A stretch of 64,000 bases of DNA from Bradyrhizobium sp. MOS003. GTDB taxonomy: Bacteria; Pseudomonadota; Alphaproteobacteria; Rhizobiales; Xanthobacteraceae. The position numbers and the translations under genes are program-made. The notes beneath the pieces are model-generated. The model did no database searches and had not been told where the DNA came from. It saw only the letters and a program-made list of their open reading frames with translations. Of this stretch, positions 47,591 through 56,115 are shown in pieces. How positions within the stretch are numbered: position 1 is the first letter of the stretch; each line of letters begins with the position of its first letter. The stretch is from contig NZ_PYFW01000003.1 in NCBI RefSeq assembly GCF_003020125.1, positions 682,001-746,000 of the forward strand, written 5' to 3'.

Positions 47591-48311
47591 TATGCCGCGC
47601 AAGGAAGTGATCCTCTCGACGCTGGCCCTGCGCGCCGGCTATGGCGGCAAGCCGGTGCTCCAGGGCCTCGAGATCGAGGTGCGGGAAGGCGAGATCGTCG
47701 CCGTCATCGGACGCAACGGCGTCGGCAAATCCACGCTGATGAAGAGCCTGATCGGGCTCGTGCCAGCGATGAGCGGCTCGATCGTCTATCGCGGCGAGGC
47801 TGTGGAATCGCTGCCTGCGCACAAGCGGGCGCGCCTCGGCATGGGCTATGTGCCGCAGGGACGCGACGTCTTCCCGCGGCTGACCGTCGGAGAGAACGTT
47901 GCGGTCGGTGCCGCGATCAAGGGCGGTGGCATCCCCGAGGCGGGCCGGCGCAAGATCGTCGAGGCTTTTCCGATCCTGGAAGAGCGCTGGAGCCAGCGCG
48001 CGGGCACTATGTCCGGCGGCCAGCAGCAGCAGCTCGCGATCGGGCGGGTCCTGATTGCCGATCCGAGCCTCATTCTGCTGGACGAGCCGTCCGAGGGCAT
48101 TCAGCCCAACATCGTCCAGGATATCGCACGCAACATGGTCGAGCTCAACCGCAAGACCGGCGTGACCATCATTCTGGTCGAGCAGAATCTCGACATGATC
48201 CGCGCCATGGCGCAGCGCTGCTACGTCATGGACAAGGGCCGCATCGTCGCAAGTCTCGACCGCTCGGCGCTCGACGACGTCGCGGAGATGCGACGCCATC
48301 TGGCAGTTTAG
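47583..48311 (+). CDS. UrtE-type ABC transporter ATPase
   Basis: 242 residues from ATG 47583, overlapping the UrtD-like stop by 8 bases and preceded by GGGGCAGG; ATG 47592 is an alternative. Walker A GRNGVGKST, signature MSGGQQQQLAIGR and Walker B LILLDEPSEGIQP match UrtE/LivF ATPases. It completes the five-gene importer. Formamidase follows after 28 bases. Confidence 0.92.
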   Translation: MLDMPRKEVILSTLALRAGYGGKPVLQGLEIEVREGEIVAVIGRNGVGKSTLMKSLIGLVPAMSGSIVYRGEAVESLPAHKRARLGMGYVPQGRDVFPRLTVGENVAVGAAIKGGGIPEAGRRKIVEAFPILEERWSQRAGTMSGGQQQQLAIGRVLIADPSLILLDEPSEGIQPNIVQDIARNMVELNRKTGVTIILVEQNLDMIRAMAQRCYVMDKGRIVASLDRSALDDVAEMRRHLAV

Positions 48312-48339
48312 AAAACGACGCGAACCAAGGAGAACAGCA

Positions 48340-49329
48340 ATGGCCTGGCAGAACGAGTCGATCATGGCACGCAAGGGCGTCGCCAAGGGCGAGCGCGGCA
48401 AGGAATACACGATCACGGAAAGCGAGCAAGGCAAGTACCACTATGTGTACGGGCCTTACGTGAATCCGGTGCTCACCGTCGATCCCGGTGCGGTCGTCTC
48501 CGCCGAGACGCATGACGCGTTCGAAGGAGCGATCAAGCACGAGACCGACAGCCCGTCGAAGATCCTCAACTTCCCGTTCCTCAATCCGCAGAACGGGCCG
48601 ATCCACGTCAACGGCGCTGAAAAGGGCGATACGCTCGCGGTCTACATCGAGAGCATCGTGCCTCGCGGGCCGCAGCCGTGCGGCACCACCGTGGTCATGC
48701 CGGATTTCGGCGGCCTGGTCTCGACGGGCCAGACCGCTCTGCTCAATCCGGCGCTGCCGGAACGCGTGAAGAAGCTCGTGATCGATGCCAAGACGGGCAC
48801 GAAGTGGAACGATAAGATTACGCTGCCTTATGAGCCGTTCATCGGCACCATCGGCACCTCGCCGGAGATCGAGGCGATCTCTTCGCTGGTTCCCGACTAT
48901 TACGGGGGCAACATGGACCTTCCCGATGTCGGCGTCGGCGCCGTCGTCTACCTGCCGGTCAATACCAAGGGCGCGTTGCTCTATCTCGGCGACTGCCACG
49001 CCGCGCAGGGCGATGGCGAGCTCTGCGGCGTCGCCATCGAGCATCCGACCGTGACCACGGTGCAGATCGACCTCATCAAGAACTGGACCATCGCCTGGCC
49101 GCGGCTCGAGACCCAGGATTTCATCATGACCATCGGCTCTGCGCGGCCGATGGAGGATGCTGCCCGCATCGCCTATCGCGAGCTCTGTCGCTGGATGGCG
49201 GCCGATTACGGTTTTGACGAGATCGACGCCTACATGCTGCTGACCCAGGCCGGACGCATGCGGGTCGGCAACATGGTCGATCCCAAATACACGCTCGGCG
49301 CCTCCATCAAGAAGTCCTATCTCGTTTGA
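48340..49329 (+). CDS. fmdA: Acetamidase/formamidase family protein
   Basis: 329 residues with AAGGAGAA seven bases before ATG. The family is clear from NPVLTVDPGAVVSAETHDAF, GPIHVNGAEKGDTL, GTIGTSPE and GDCHAAQGDGE, all conserved in FmdA/AmdA metal-dependent amidases. It hydrolyses formamide or acetamide to ammonia and the acid in the cytoplasm. At 329 residues it is shorter than Methylophilus FmdA (about 407) and close to the acetamidase size. With the Urt-type importer it forms an amide-nitrogen acquisition module. Confidence 0.92.
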   Translation: MAWQNESIMARKGVAKGERGKEYTITESEQGKYHYVYGPYVNPVLTVDPGAVVSAETHDAFEGAIKHETDSPSKILNFPFLNPQNGPIHVNGAEKGDTLAVYIESIVPRGPQPCGTTVVMPDFGGLVSTGQTALLNPALPERVKKLVIDAKTGTKWNDKITLPYEPFIGTIGTSPEIEAISSLVPDYYGGNMDLPDVGVGAVVYLPVNTKGALLYLGDCHAAQGDGELCGVAIEHPTVTTVQIDLIKNWTIAWPRLETQDFIMTIGSARPMEDAARIAYRELCRWMAADYGFDEIDAYMLLTQAGRMRVGNMVDPKYTLGASIKKSYLV

Positions 49330-49342
49330 GGCCAGCCGCATC

Positions 49343-51082
49343 ATGTCCACCAGGCACAAGGTCGCCGCCATCCAGTTCGAACCGACCATGTTCGAGAAGG
49401 ACCGCAACATCGCGCGCCTGCTCGAACTCTGCGAGCAGGCGGCGGCGGCCGGTGCCAAGCTGATCGTCACGCCGGAAATGGGGACGACCGGCTATTGCTG
49501 GTTCGACCGCGCCGAGATCACGCCCTTCGTCGAGGCGATCCCGGGGCCGACCACGAACCGCTTTGCCGCGCTGGCGCGCAAGCACGGCTGCTACATCGTG
49601 GTCGGCATGCCGGAGGTCGATGAGGATGGCATCTACTTCAATTCGGCCGTCCTGATCGGGCCCGACGGCATCGTCGGCCGCCATCGCAAGACACACCCCT
49701 ATATCTCCGAGCCGAAATGGGCGGCGGCGGGCGATTTGCACAACCAGGTGTTCGAGACGGCGATCGGACGCATTGCGCTACTGATCTGCATGGACATCCA
49801 TTTCGTCGAAACCGCGCGGCTGATGGCGCTGGGCGGCGCGGACGTCATCTGCCACATCTCGAACTGGCTCGCCGAGCGGACGCCGGCGCCGTACTGGATC
49901 AGCCGTGCCTTCGAGAACGGCTGTTACGTGATCGAAAGCAATCGATGGGGACTTGAGCGCACGGTGCAGTTCAGCGGCGGCAGTTGCGTCATCGCGCCGG
50001 ACGGGCAGGTCACGGCCGTGCTCGACAAGGGAGATGGCGTGCTGCTGTCGGAAATCGACCTCGACGCCGCGCGCGCGCGGCGCGTGCTCGGCGAGACCGT
50101 GTTCGCCCAGCGCCGTCCGGAACTCTATCCGGAACTGCTGACCGACACCTTCAGCTGGAATCCGCGCGATTTCTTTGGTCTGTACGGCCATGAGCCGTGG
50201 CCGACCGGCAAGACGTCGCGGGTCAGTGTCGCGCAATTTGCACCTCGCAATGACGCCAACCAAAACCTCGGGGAGATCGCAGCGCTCGCGCGCAAGGCCA
50301 AGGACGAAGGCGCCGAGCTCGTCGTCTTCCCCGAGCTCGCGCTGACGGGACTTGCCGATCCCGCGACATCTGCGCAACCGATCCCGGGGCCGGCGACCGA
50401 CAGCCTCGGCAAGCTTGCAAGCGAGCTTGGCCTTTACCTCGTGTGCGGCCTCGCCGAGCGCGACGGCAATCTGCTCTACAACAGCGCCTGCCTCGTGGCG
50501 CCGGATGGGGACGTCTCGGTCTATCGCAAGACGCATCTCACCGCCGATGAGCGCAGCTGGGCCACCGCAGGTGACGGCTGGACCGTCGTCGACACGCCGA
50601 TCGGGCGGATCGGGCTGCTGATCGGTCACGACGCCTCGTTCCCGGAAGCGGGGCGGGTGCTGGCGCTGCGCGGCTGCGATCTCATCACGTGCCCCGCCGC
50701 GGTCAAGGGACGCTTCAGTTCGTCGCATGCCGGCACCGAGGTTGGGCAGCCGGCGCCGATCCCGACTGGCCCGGATCCGCATCACTGGCATCATTTCCGC
50801 GTTCGTGCCGGCGAAAACAACCTGTTCTTCGCCTTTGCTAATGTCGTCGATCCCGAGCGCGGGTATCCCGGGCTGAGCGGCGTGTTCGGCCCCGACACGT
50901 TCGCATTCCCGAGGCGGGAGGCGATCGCGGCCGGCGGCACGGGCCTTGCTACCGCGCAGGTCGACACCACCAATCTCGACAGCGTCTATCCGACCAACGT
51001 CGTGCGGCGAAAGGATCTGGTGGCGATGCGCATGCCGCACAGCTATCGTGGATTGGTCGAGGCGGTCACGAACAATCACTGA
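49343..51082 (+). CDS. Tandem nitrilase-fold protein; C-terminal domain lacks catalytic Cys
   Basis: 579 residues forming two carbon-nitrogen hydrolase domains. Domain 1 (about 1-265) has the full triad Glu45 (TPEMGT), Lys116 (HRKTHPY) and Cys149 (LLICMD). Domain 2 (about 290-560) keeps Glu331 (FPELALTG) and Lys396 (YRKTHL) but has Gly428 in the nucleophile position (LLIGHD); the codon is GGT where TGT would encode Cys. Domain 1 probably hydrolyses a nitrile or amide and domain 2 may be structural or regulatory. It follows formamidase by 13 bases and is probably part of the same operon. Confidence 0.9.
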   Translation: MSTRHKVAAIQFEPTMFEKDRNIARLLELCEQAAAAGAKLIVTPEMGTTGYCWFDRAEITPFVEAIPGPTTNRFAALARKHGCYIVVGMPEVDEDGIYFNSAVLIGPDGIVGRHRKTHPYISEPKWAAAGDLHNQVFETAIGRIALLICMDIHFVETARLMALGGADVICHISNWLAERTPAPYWISRAFENGCYVIESNRWGLERTVQFSGGSCVIAPDGQVTAVLDKGDGVLLSEIDLDAARARRVLGETVFAQRRPELYPELLTDTFSWNPRDFFGLYGHEPWPTGKTSRVSVAQFAPRNDANQNLGEIAALARKAKDEGAELVVFPELALTGLADPATSAQPIPGPATDSLGKLASELGLYLVCGLAERDGNLLYNSACLVAPDGDVSVYRKTHLTADERSWATAGDGWTVVDTPIGRIGLLIGHDASFPEAGRVLALRGCDLITCPAAVKGRFSSSHAGTEVGQPAPIPTGPDPHHWHHFRVRAGENNLFFAFANVVDPERGYPGLSGVFGPDTFAFPRREAIAAGGTGLATAQVDTTNLDSVYPTNVVRRKDLVAMRMPHSYRGLVEAVTNNH

Positions 51083-51103
51083 ACCAGGAAAAGGAAATCG
51101 ACC

Positions 51104-51865
51104 ATGGATCTGGGACTCAAGGGCGCCAAGGTTCTCGTCACGGGCAGCACCAAGGGAATCGGCCGGGCGATCGCCGAGACGTTCGCCACCGAAGGTGCAG
51201 ATGTCGGAGTGTGCTCCCGCAATCTGGCCGAGGTCGAGAGCACGGTCGCTGCGCTCAAGGCCAAGGGCGTTGCGGCCTTTGGCGGTGCGGTCGACGTCGC
51301 CGACGCGGCCGTTCTGAAGAGCTGGGTTGGTGATATGGCGTCAAAGCTCGGCGGCATCGACGTCGTCGTCGCCAATGTCAGCGCACTCGCGATCGGCCAG
51401 GATGACGAAAGCTGGGAGAAGGAGTTTTCGACCGACATGATGGGCACGGTCCGGCTGGTAAACGCAGCCATGCCCTATCTGGAGAAGAGCACAGCCGGCG
51501 CGATCGTCACGATATCGAGCGTCTCCGGGCGCGAGGTCGATTTCGCCGCCGGCCCCTACGGCACCTTCAAGGCGGCGATCATCCATTACACGCAAGGGCT
51601 CGCCAATCAGCTGGCCGGAAAGGGCATTCGCGCCAACTCAGTTTCGCCGGGCAATACCTATTTCGAGGGCGGGGTCTGGAACATGATCAAGGACAACAAT
51701 CCCGAGCTCTACAAGACCGCGCTGGCGCTCAATCCCACGGGCAGGATGGGGACCCCGCAGGAAATGGCCAACGCGGTCGTGTTTCTTGCAAGTCGTGCCG
51801 CGAGCTTCATCACGGGAACGAACCTCGTCGTCGACGGTGCCCTGACGCGCGGTGTGCAGTTCTGA
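51104..51865 (+). CDS. Short-chain dehydrogenase/reductase
   Basis: 253 residues with AGGAAAAGGA before the ATG. TGSTKGIGRAIAET binds NAD(P), the catalytic tyrosine is in GPYGTFKAAI with lysine three residues on, and the ending is ITGTNLVVDGALTRG. The tyrosine spacing YGTFK keeps the YxxxK rule. Last gene of the amide cluster. It may oxidise or reduce the carbon product of the nitrilase, but no substrate can be named. Confidence 0.87.
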   Translation: MDLGLKGAKVLVTGSTKGIGRAIAETFATEGADVGVCSRNLAEVESTVAALKAKGVAAFGGAVDVADAAVLKSWVGDMASKLGGIDVVVANVSALAIGQDDESWEKEFSTDMMGTVRLVNAAMPYLEKSTAGAIVTISSVSGREVDFAAGPYGTFKAAIIHYTQGLANQLAGKGIRANSVSPGNTYFEGGVWNMIKDNNPELYKTALALNPTGRMGTPQEMANAVVFLASRAASFITGTNLVVDGALTRGVQF

Positions 51866-52136
51866 GGCGTCACTGCAGCTGCGTTGCAGCCGGGAAGCTG
51901 AACGCCGCTGACCGAGAATGATCTTCCGAATCCGGACAGAGCCTCAAGTCCCGACGGCTATTGCATGGTCGAGCTGTCGACCGCGCGCAAGACGCCGTCG
52001 ACGACGATTCCGGCCGACGCACTGGTCTTTGACCAAGCTTGCGACCCGCACCGTGCAGGGCAGCGATCTCCCTGCGCGGATTTGCAAGGCCTTTCATTCG
52101 TGTAAGATGATTGGCTTAGTCCTGAATACGCAGAAG

Positions 52137-53132
52137 ATGTCCCTCCTTTCACGCCGAGAACTGCTCGATAAGGCGGCGCGTATCACGGCGCTGGCTGCGT
52201 GGCCCGGCTGTGTTGCCGCCAGCGATTATCCTTCCCGTCCCATCAGGCTGGTCATTCCCTATACGGCTGGCGCCGCTGGTGATCAGATCGGCCGTCCCTG
52301 GGCCGACAGGATCGCGTCGCTGTTGGGCCCGATCTACGTCGAAAATATCGGCGGCGCCGGTGGCGCGATCGGCTCCGCCGCGGTGGCGCAGAGCGCCCCC
52401 GACGGCTATTCGCTTCTGCTCGGCAATGGCAGCACTCAGGTGATGATTCCGTTGTCCTCGGCGCAGCCCGCCTACGATACGGTTCGTGATTTCCGCGCCA
52501 TCTACCGCCTGATCACCACCACGCTTGCATTCGCGGTTCATCCCTCTCTTCCGGTGAAGGACCTGCGGGAGCTGGTCGCTTTTGCAAGCGCCAATCCGGG
52601 AAAACTCTCCTATGGGACTCCGGGCGTTGGCACCGGCAATCATCTCATTGGGGAGATGTTCAGGCTGCAATCCGGCCTCGCAACAGACTTCGTCCACGTG
52701 CCCTATCGGGGCATGAGTTCCGCTACCAATGATCTGGTCAGTGGCCAGATCTCCGCCGTCATTGCGGTGGTGTCGAGCCAGATTCTGCAGTTGCACCATG
52801 CGGGCAAGCTGCGGCTTATCGCCGTCACGAGCGAACAGCGGTTGAGCGGCGCGCCGGAAATTCCCACGGTCTTCGAATCCGGCATGCCGGGCCTCCGATA
52901 TGCCGGCTGGTTCGGCTTGTTCGCCCCTCGGGCCACCCCCGATACGATCGTGGAGCAGATCTCCAGGGCAACCCGCACGGCGATGGCCGATCCGCAGTTG
53001 CAGGAAAGCTATCGTTCGCAAGGTCTGGAGCCGGACGTTGATTCAGGCCCCGACAAATTTCAACGCCTCGTCGAGGACGAGCTGACCCGCCTGGCTCCCA
53101 TCGTCAAGTCGATCGGGCTCAAGCGCGACTGA
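52137..53132 (+). CDS. Bug-family (TctC-like) substrate-binding protein
   Basis: 331 residues from ATG 52137; another in-frame ATG at 52107 is possible, and the frame is open to 51918 with arginine-rich shadow sequence. A short N-terminal signal (ending near CVAAS, with a possible Tat-like SRRELL) is followed by YPSRPIRLVIPYTAGAAGDQ and VPYRGMSSATNDLVSGQI, the Bug family hallmark. It binds a carboxylate in the periplasm. No TctA/TctB membrane genes are present, as is common for orphan Bug proteins. Separate from the amide operon by 271 bases. Confidence 0.88.
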   Translation: MSLLSRRELLDKAARITALAAWPGCVAASDYPSRPIRLVIPYTAGAAGDQIGRPWADRIASLLGPIYVENIGGAGGAIGSAAVAQSAPDGYSLLLGNGSTQVMIPLSSAQPAYDTVRDFRAIYRLITTTLAFAVHPSLPVKDLRELVAFASANPGKLSYGTPGVGTGNHLIGEMFRLQSGLATDFVHVPYRGMSSATNDLVSGQISAVIAVVSSQILQLHHAGKLRLIAVTSEQRLSGAPEIPTVFESGMPGLRYAGWFGLFAPRATPDTIVEQISRATRTAMADPQLQESYRSQGLEPDVDSGPDKFQRLVEDELTRLAPIVKSIGLKRD

Positions 53133-53569
53133 GAGGAATTTTTGCCGATTTGAGCTGCGTCCGTCCTATCGCAACTCTCACGGGCCGGATCGGCAGTGGC
53201 GATCTCGCGGCGACATTGAAGCAGCGTTGATCTTCCTGCAGCATTCTGACCGCACGAGATCTGAATCTTCCAAAGCGTCTTTGAATCGTTCCAGACATTC
53301 TACCGTCGGTCGCTGATGATCGAGGCATTCTAAGCCGCAGCGCACGCATTTGCGTTGCCGTCACGATGGCGTCTTCCTAAAGAGGCGATGCAGATCGCTG
53401 GCATTCGAATGTTGCTGCCAAGATGAAGGCAGTGGATGCGCTCGCGCGCCTGCAGGGCAGATCGACGGGCCATACGTGCGGCCGAGTTCGGAAGCGAAGA
53501 GCTGCTCTTCGATTCATGGCCGTTGCTGGCCAAGCGCGGAGCCGCTTCACGGCGGGCTGGGCGCTATTG
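53133..53569. other. 437-base intergenic region before TonB receptor
   Basis: No gene is supported here. The part from 53241 has four close copies of an ATTC core (GCATTCTGA at 53241, ACATTCTAC at 53294, GCATTCTAA at 53325, GCATTCGAA at 53401) that could be regulator half-sites, but no clear palindrome of the Irr or Fur type is seen. Confidence 0.4.
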
Positions 53570-55846
53570 ATGAAGGACTTGCTGGGAATGCTTCGTGCGG
53601 GTGGGGTTGGGACGGTGACGCGGATTGCTGCGGCGCTGCTGGGTGGAGTGGCGTTGCTCACGGGGTTCGAACTGCCTGCGCGATCCCAGACATCACAAGG
53701 GGGCAGCTCTCTTCCTCCCGTGACTGTCGAAGCGCCGGCGAGGCAATCAGCCCGCCGTGCGCCAACCAGGCGAAACGACGCCCGGGTCCGATCGACCTCA
53801 CGGCGCGCCCCGCAAGCTCAAACCGTCACCGTGCAATCGCAGCCGGGTGTCGTCCCCGCTTTTGCGGGCGGCCAGGTCGCTCAAGGCGCGCGGCTGGGAC
53901 TGCTCGGGAATACCAACACCATGAAGTCACCGTTCAGCGTGACGAGCTATACCGACAAGTTCATTCGGGATCAGCAGGCGGCAACGGGGGCGGATGCCCT
54001 GATCCTCGATCCGTCCGTGCGAAGTTCCCACCCGACGGGCGGTATCGTCGATTCCTTCAACATACGCGGCTTCCCGATCAATGAAGGCAACAACGGTGAA
54101 TTCGCCTTCGAGGGCCTTTACGGAATCGCGCCGACATATCGGATCTTCACGGATTACGTCGAGCGCATCGAAGTGCTCAAAGGTCCGTCGGCCGCGCTCT
54201 CGGGCATGGCGCCCAATGGCGGCGTTGGTGGCGTTATCAATGTCGTGCCCAAGCGCGCGGAAGAGGATCTGACCCGCCTGACAGCCAGCTACGGCTCGAC
54301 CGCACGCTTCGGCGGCCACTGGGACGTTGCGAGACGCTATGGCGACGGCAAGGAATGGGGCGTACGTGCCAGCGGGAGCCTCCGCGGCGGCGATACACCC
54401 ATCGACCGCCAATCCGAAACGACGGGTGTCGGATCGCTGGCGCTGGACTATCGGGGCGAACGGTTCAGATCCTGGCTCTATCTGATCGCGCAGACCGATC
54501 GGTTCGACGCTCCCTCACGTCCCTTTCTGATGACTCCCGGCCTGCAGGTACCAAAGGCGCCGGACGGCCGGTTGAACGTGACTCAGCCCTGGGAATGGTC
54601 ACGCATCAACGACCAATCCGCCTTGCTGCGGACCGAGTACGACGTCAGCGATCAGGTCACTCTGTTCGCGGATGTCGGTGGTGCGAAGACCAATGTCGAA
54701 CGGTTCTTCGGTCTTCCAACGATCGTCAACACGAGCGGCGATACGACCTCTACGCCCCAGTACTTCGGACTCAGCATCGATCGCACCACATATGATGGCG
54801 GCCTTCGCGCCCGCTTCGACACCGGCTTCGTCCATCATGCTCTCGCCGTCCAGGCCTCGATCTATCAGGACGCACTGTACCGGCGCCTGACGAATGGCAG
54901 TCCGGTCACCTCGAACATCTACAATCCGACCGTCGCGCCGACCCAGTTCGCCAACGAGATCAGCGGCCGTCCGCGGCTCTCGGACAGCGAGCTTACGGGG
55001 CTTTCGATTGCCGACACCTTGTCCGTGCTCGACGAGCGCGTCCTGTTGACCCTGGGTGTCCGGCGTCAGGGCATCGAGGCGAACAACTATCTCTCCAACG
55101 TCGGGACGCTGAGCTCGTCCTACGACAAGAGTGCGATCACCCCGGTGGTCGGCCTCGTCATCCGACCCGTGGAGAACGTCTCCTTGTACGCCAATTATGT
55201 CGAAGGCCTGGCGCGCGGCGACGTGGCTCCCCAGACCGCGTCCAATTTCGGCGAAGTGCTGCAGCCCTACGTCGCGAAACAGTACGAGGCCGGTGTCAAG
55301 GTGGAGTTCGGCCGGATAGCAACCACCTTCAGCGCGTTCGAGATATCGAAGGCGAGCGGCGAGCTGTCCGCCGGGCGTTTCGCGGCGACAGGCGAACAAC
55401 GAGTCCGCGGGCTGGAGTTCAACGTCTACGGCGAGCTCATGCCGGATGTTCGTGTCCTTGGAGGCATCTCACTGTTCGACGGCACCCTGACGAAGACCGC
55501 CGTCGCAGCCAATGTTGGCAATACGCCGATCGGCGTTCCGAACATTCAGGCCAATATCGGTGCGGAGTGGGATCTGCCATGGATGAGAGATCTCACCTTG
55601 AATGCTGCCGTCATCTACACCGGCAGGCAGTTCGTCGATGCCGCGAACAAGCAGCCGATTCCGGAGTGGACGCGGCTCGATCTCGGCGCCCGTTACACCA
55701 CGGCGATCAGCGGCAGGAAGACGGTTTTCCGCGCCAAAATCCAGAATGTGACCGGTGAGAGTTACTGGTCCAGTGTGGCGTCGTTCGGAACGTTCTTCCT
55801 GGGAGCGCCACGGACATATCTGCTGTCGATGACCGTGGACATGTAA
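53570..55846 (+). CDS. TonB-dependent siderophore-type receptor
   Basis: 758 residues from ATG 53570; alternative in-frame ATGs at 53516 and 53423 would add 18 or 49 residues before the signal peptide. A hydrophobic signal (IAALLGGVALLTGF) is followed by the LPPVTVEAPARQ stretch commonly seen in Bradyrhizobium receptors, then the plug (SFNIRGFPINEG, VERIEVLKGPSAALSGMAP) and a 22-strand barrel ending in SMTVDM. The family (FhuA/FoxA-like) imports ferric siderophores through the outer membrane. Regulation not visible. Nearest genes are unrelated. Confidence 0.9.
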   Translation: MKDLLGMLRAGGVGTVTRIAAALLGGVALLTGFELPARSQTSQGGSSLPPVTVEAPARQSARRAPTRRNDARVRSTSRRAPQAQTVTVQSQPGVVPAFAGGQVAQGARLGLLGNTNTMKSPFSVTSYTDKFIRDQQAATGADALILDPSVRSSHPTGGIVDSFNIRGFPINEGNNGEFAFEGLYGIAPTYRIFTDYVERIEVLKGPSAALSGMAPNGGVGGVINVVPKRAEEDLTRLTASYGSTARFGGHWDVARRYGDGKEWGVRASGSLRGGDTPIDRQSETTGVGSLALDYRGERFRSWLYLIAQTDRFDAPSRPFLMTPGLQVPKAPDGRLNVTQPWEWSRINDQSALLRTEYDVSDQVTLFADVGGAKTNVERFFGLPTIVNTSGDTTSTPQYFGLSIDRTTYDGGLRARFDTGFVHHALAVQASIYQDALYRRLTNGSPVTSNIYNPTVAPTQFANEISGRPRLSDSELTGLSIADTLSVLDERVLLTLGVRRQGIEANNYLSNVGTLSSSYDKSAITPVVGLVIRPVENVSLYANYVEGLARGDVAPQTASNFGEVLQPYVAKQYEAGVKVEFGRIATTFSAFEISKASGELSAGRFAATGEQRVRGLEFNVYGELMPDVRVLGGISLFDGTLTKTAVAANVGNTPIGVPNIQANIGAEWDLPWMRDLTLNAAVIYTGRQFVDAANKQPIPEWTRLDLGARYTTAISGRKTVFRAKIQNVTGESYWSSVASFGTFFLGAPRTYLLSMTVDM

Positions 55847-55853
55847 AACACCT

Positions 55854-55871
55854 CCGGCGGAAGCGCGCCGG
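55854..55871 (+). terminator. Possible terminator hairpin after siderophore receptor gene
   Basis: CCGGCG (55854-55859) pairs exactly with CGCCGG (55866-55871) around a six-base loop, seven bases after the stop codon. There is no T-run, so termination strength is uncertain. Confidence 0.35.
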
Positions 55872-56072
55872 CCTGCGGCCATCGATGTCGACGTCGAGAG
55901 ACGGTCAACTTGGTCGACAGAGTGGATACGCGCTTGCCATCGCAGCATCGCATGCCGCTCCCGCGCTGGTGGGGGAGCTTCGAAAATCCCTGATTAAAAT
56001 CAATGGGGTGACCTGCCTTTACATGCGCCATCGGCTGCGGGGGCCGAAATGGCGCGGCTCTTGCTCTTGCTA

Positions 56073-56100
56073 GTATGAGGGTTCTTGATAAACGTCATAC
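56073..56100. promoter_or_regulatory. NikR operator (perfect GTATGA-N16-TCATAC)
   Basis: GTATGA at 56073-56078 and TCATAC at 56095-56100 are separated by exactly 16 bases, the known NikR consensus. It ends 15 bases before the nickel permease ATG, placed to block transcription when nickel is plentiful. nikR itself is not in the window. Confidence 0.9.
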
Positions 56101-56115
56101 TGCGCGATCAGGTGA

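Noticed and set aside
51866..51910. Hairpin after the amide-operon SDR as an intrinsic terminator
   Set aside because: CTGCA/TGCAG and GGCGT/ACGCC pairings exist but are broken by large loops and there is no T-run.
53281..53340. Irr (ICE) or Fur box before the siderophore receptor
   Set aside because: Only ATTCTAA-like half-sites are present; no opposite half at the right distance.
55847..56072. Cobalamin riboswitch upstream of the NiCoT gene
   Set aside because: NiCoT genes are sometimes under B12 riboswitches, but no B12-box-like conserved blocks were seen, and a perfect NikR operator explains control.
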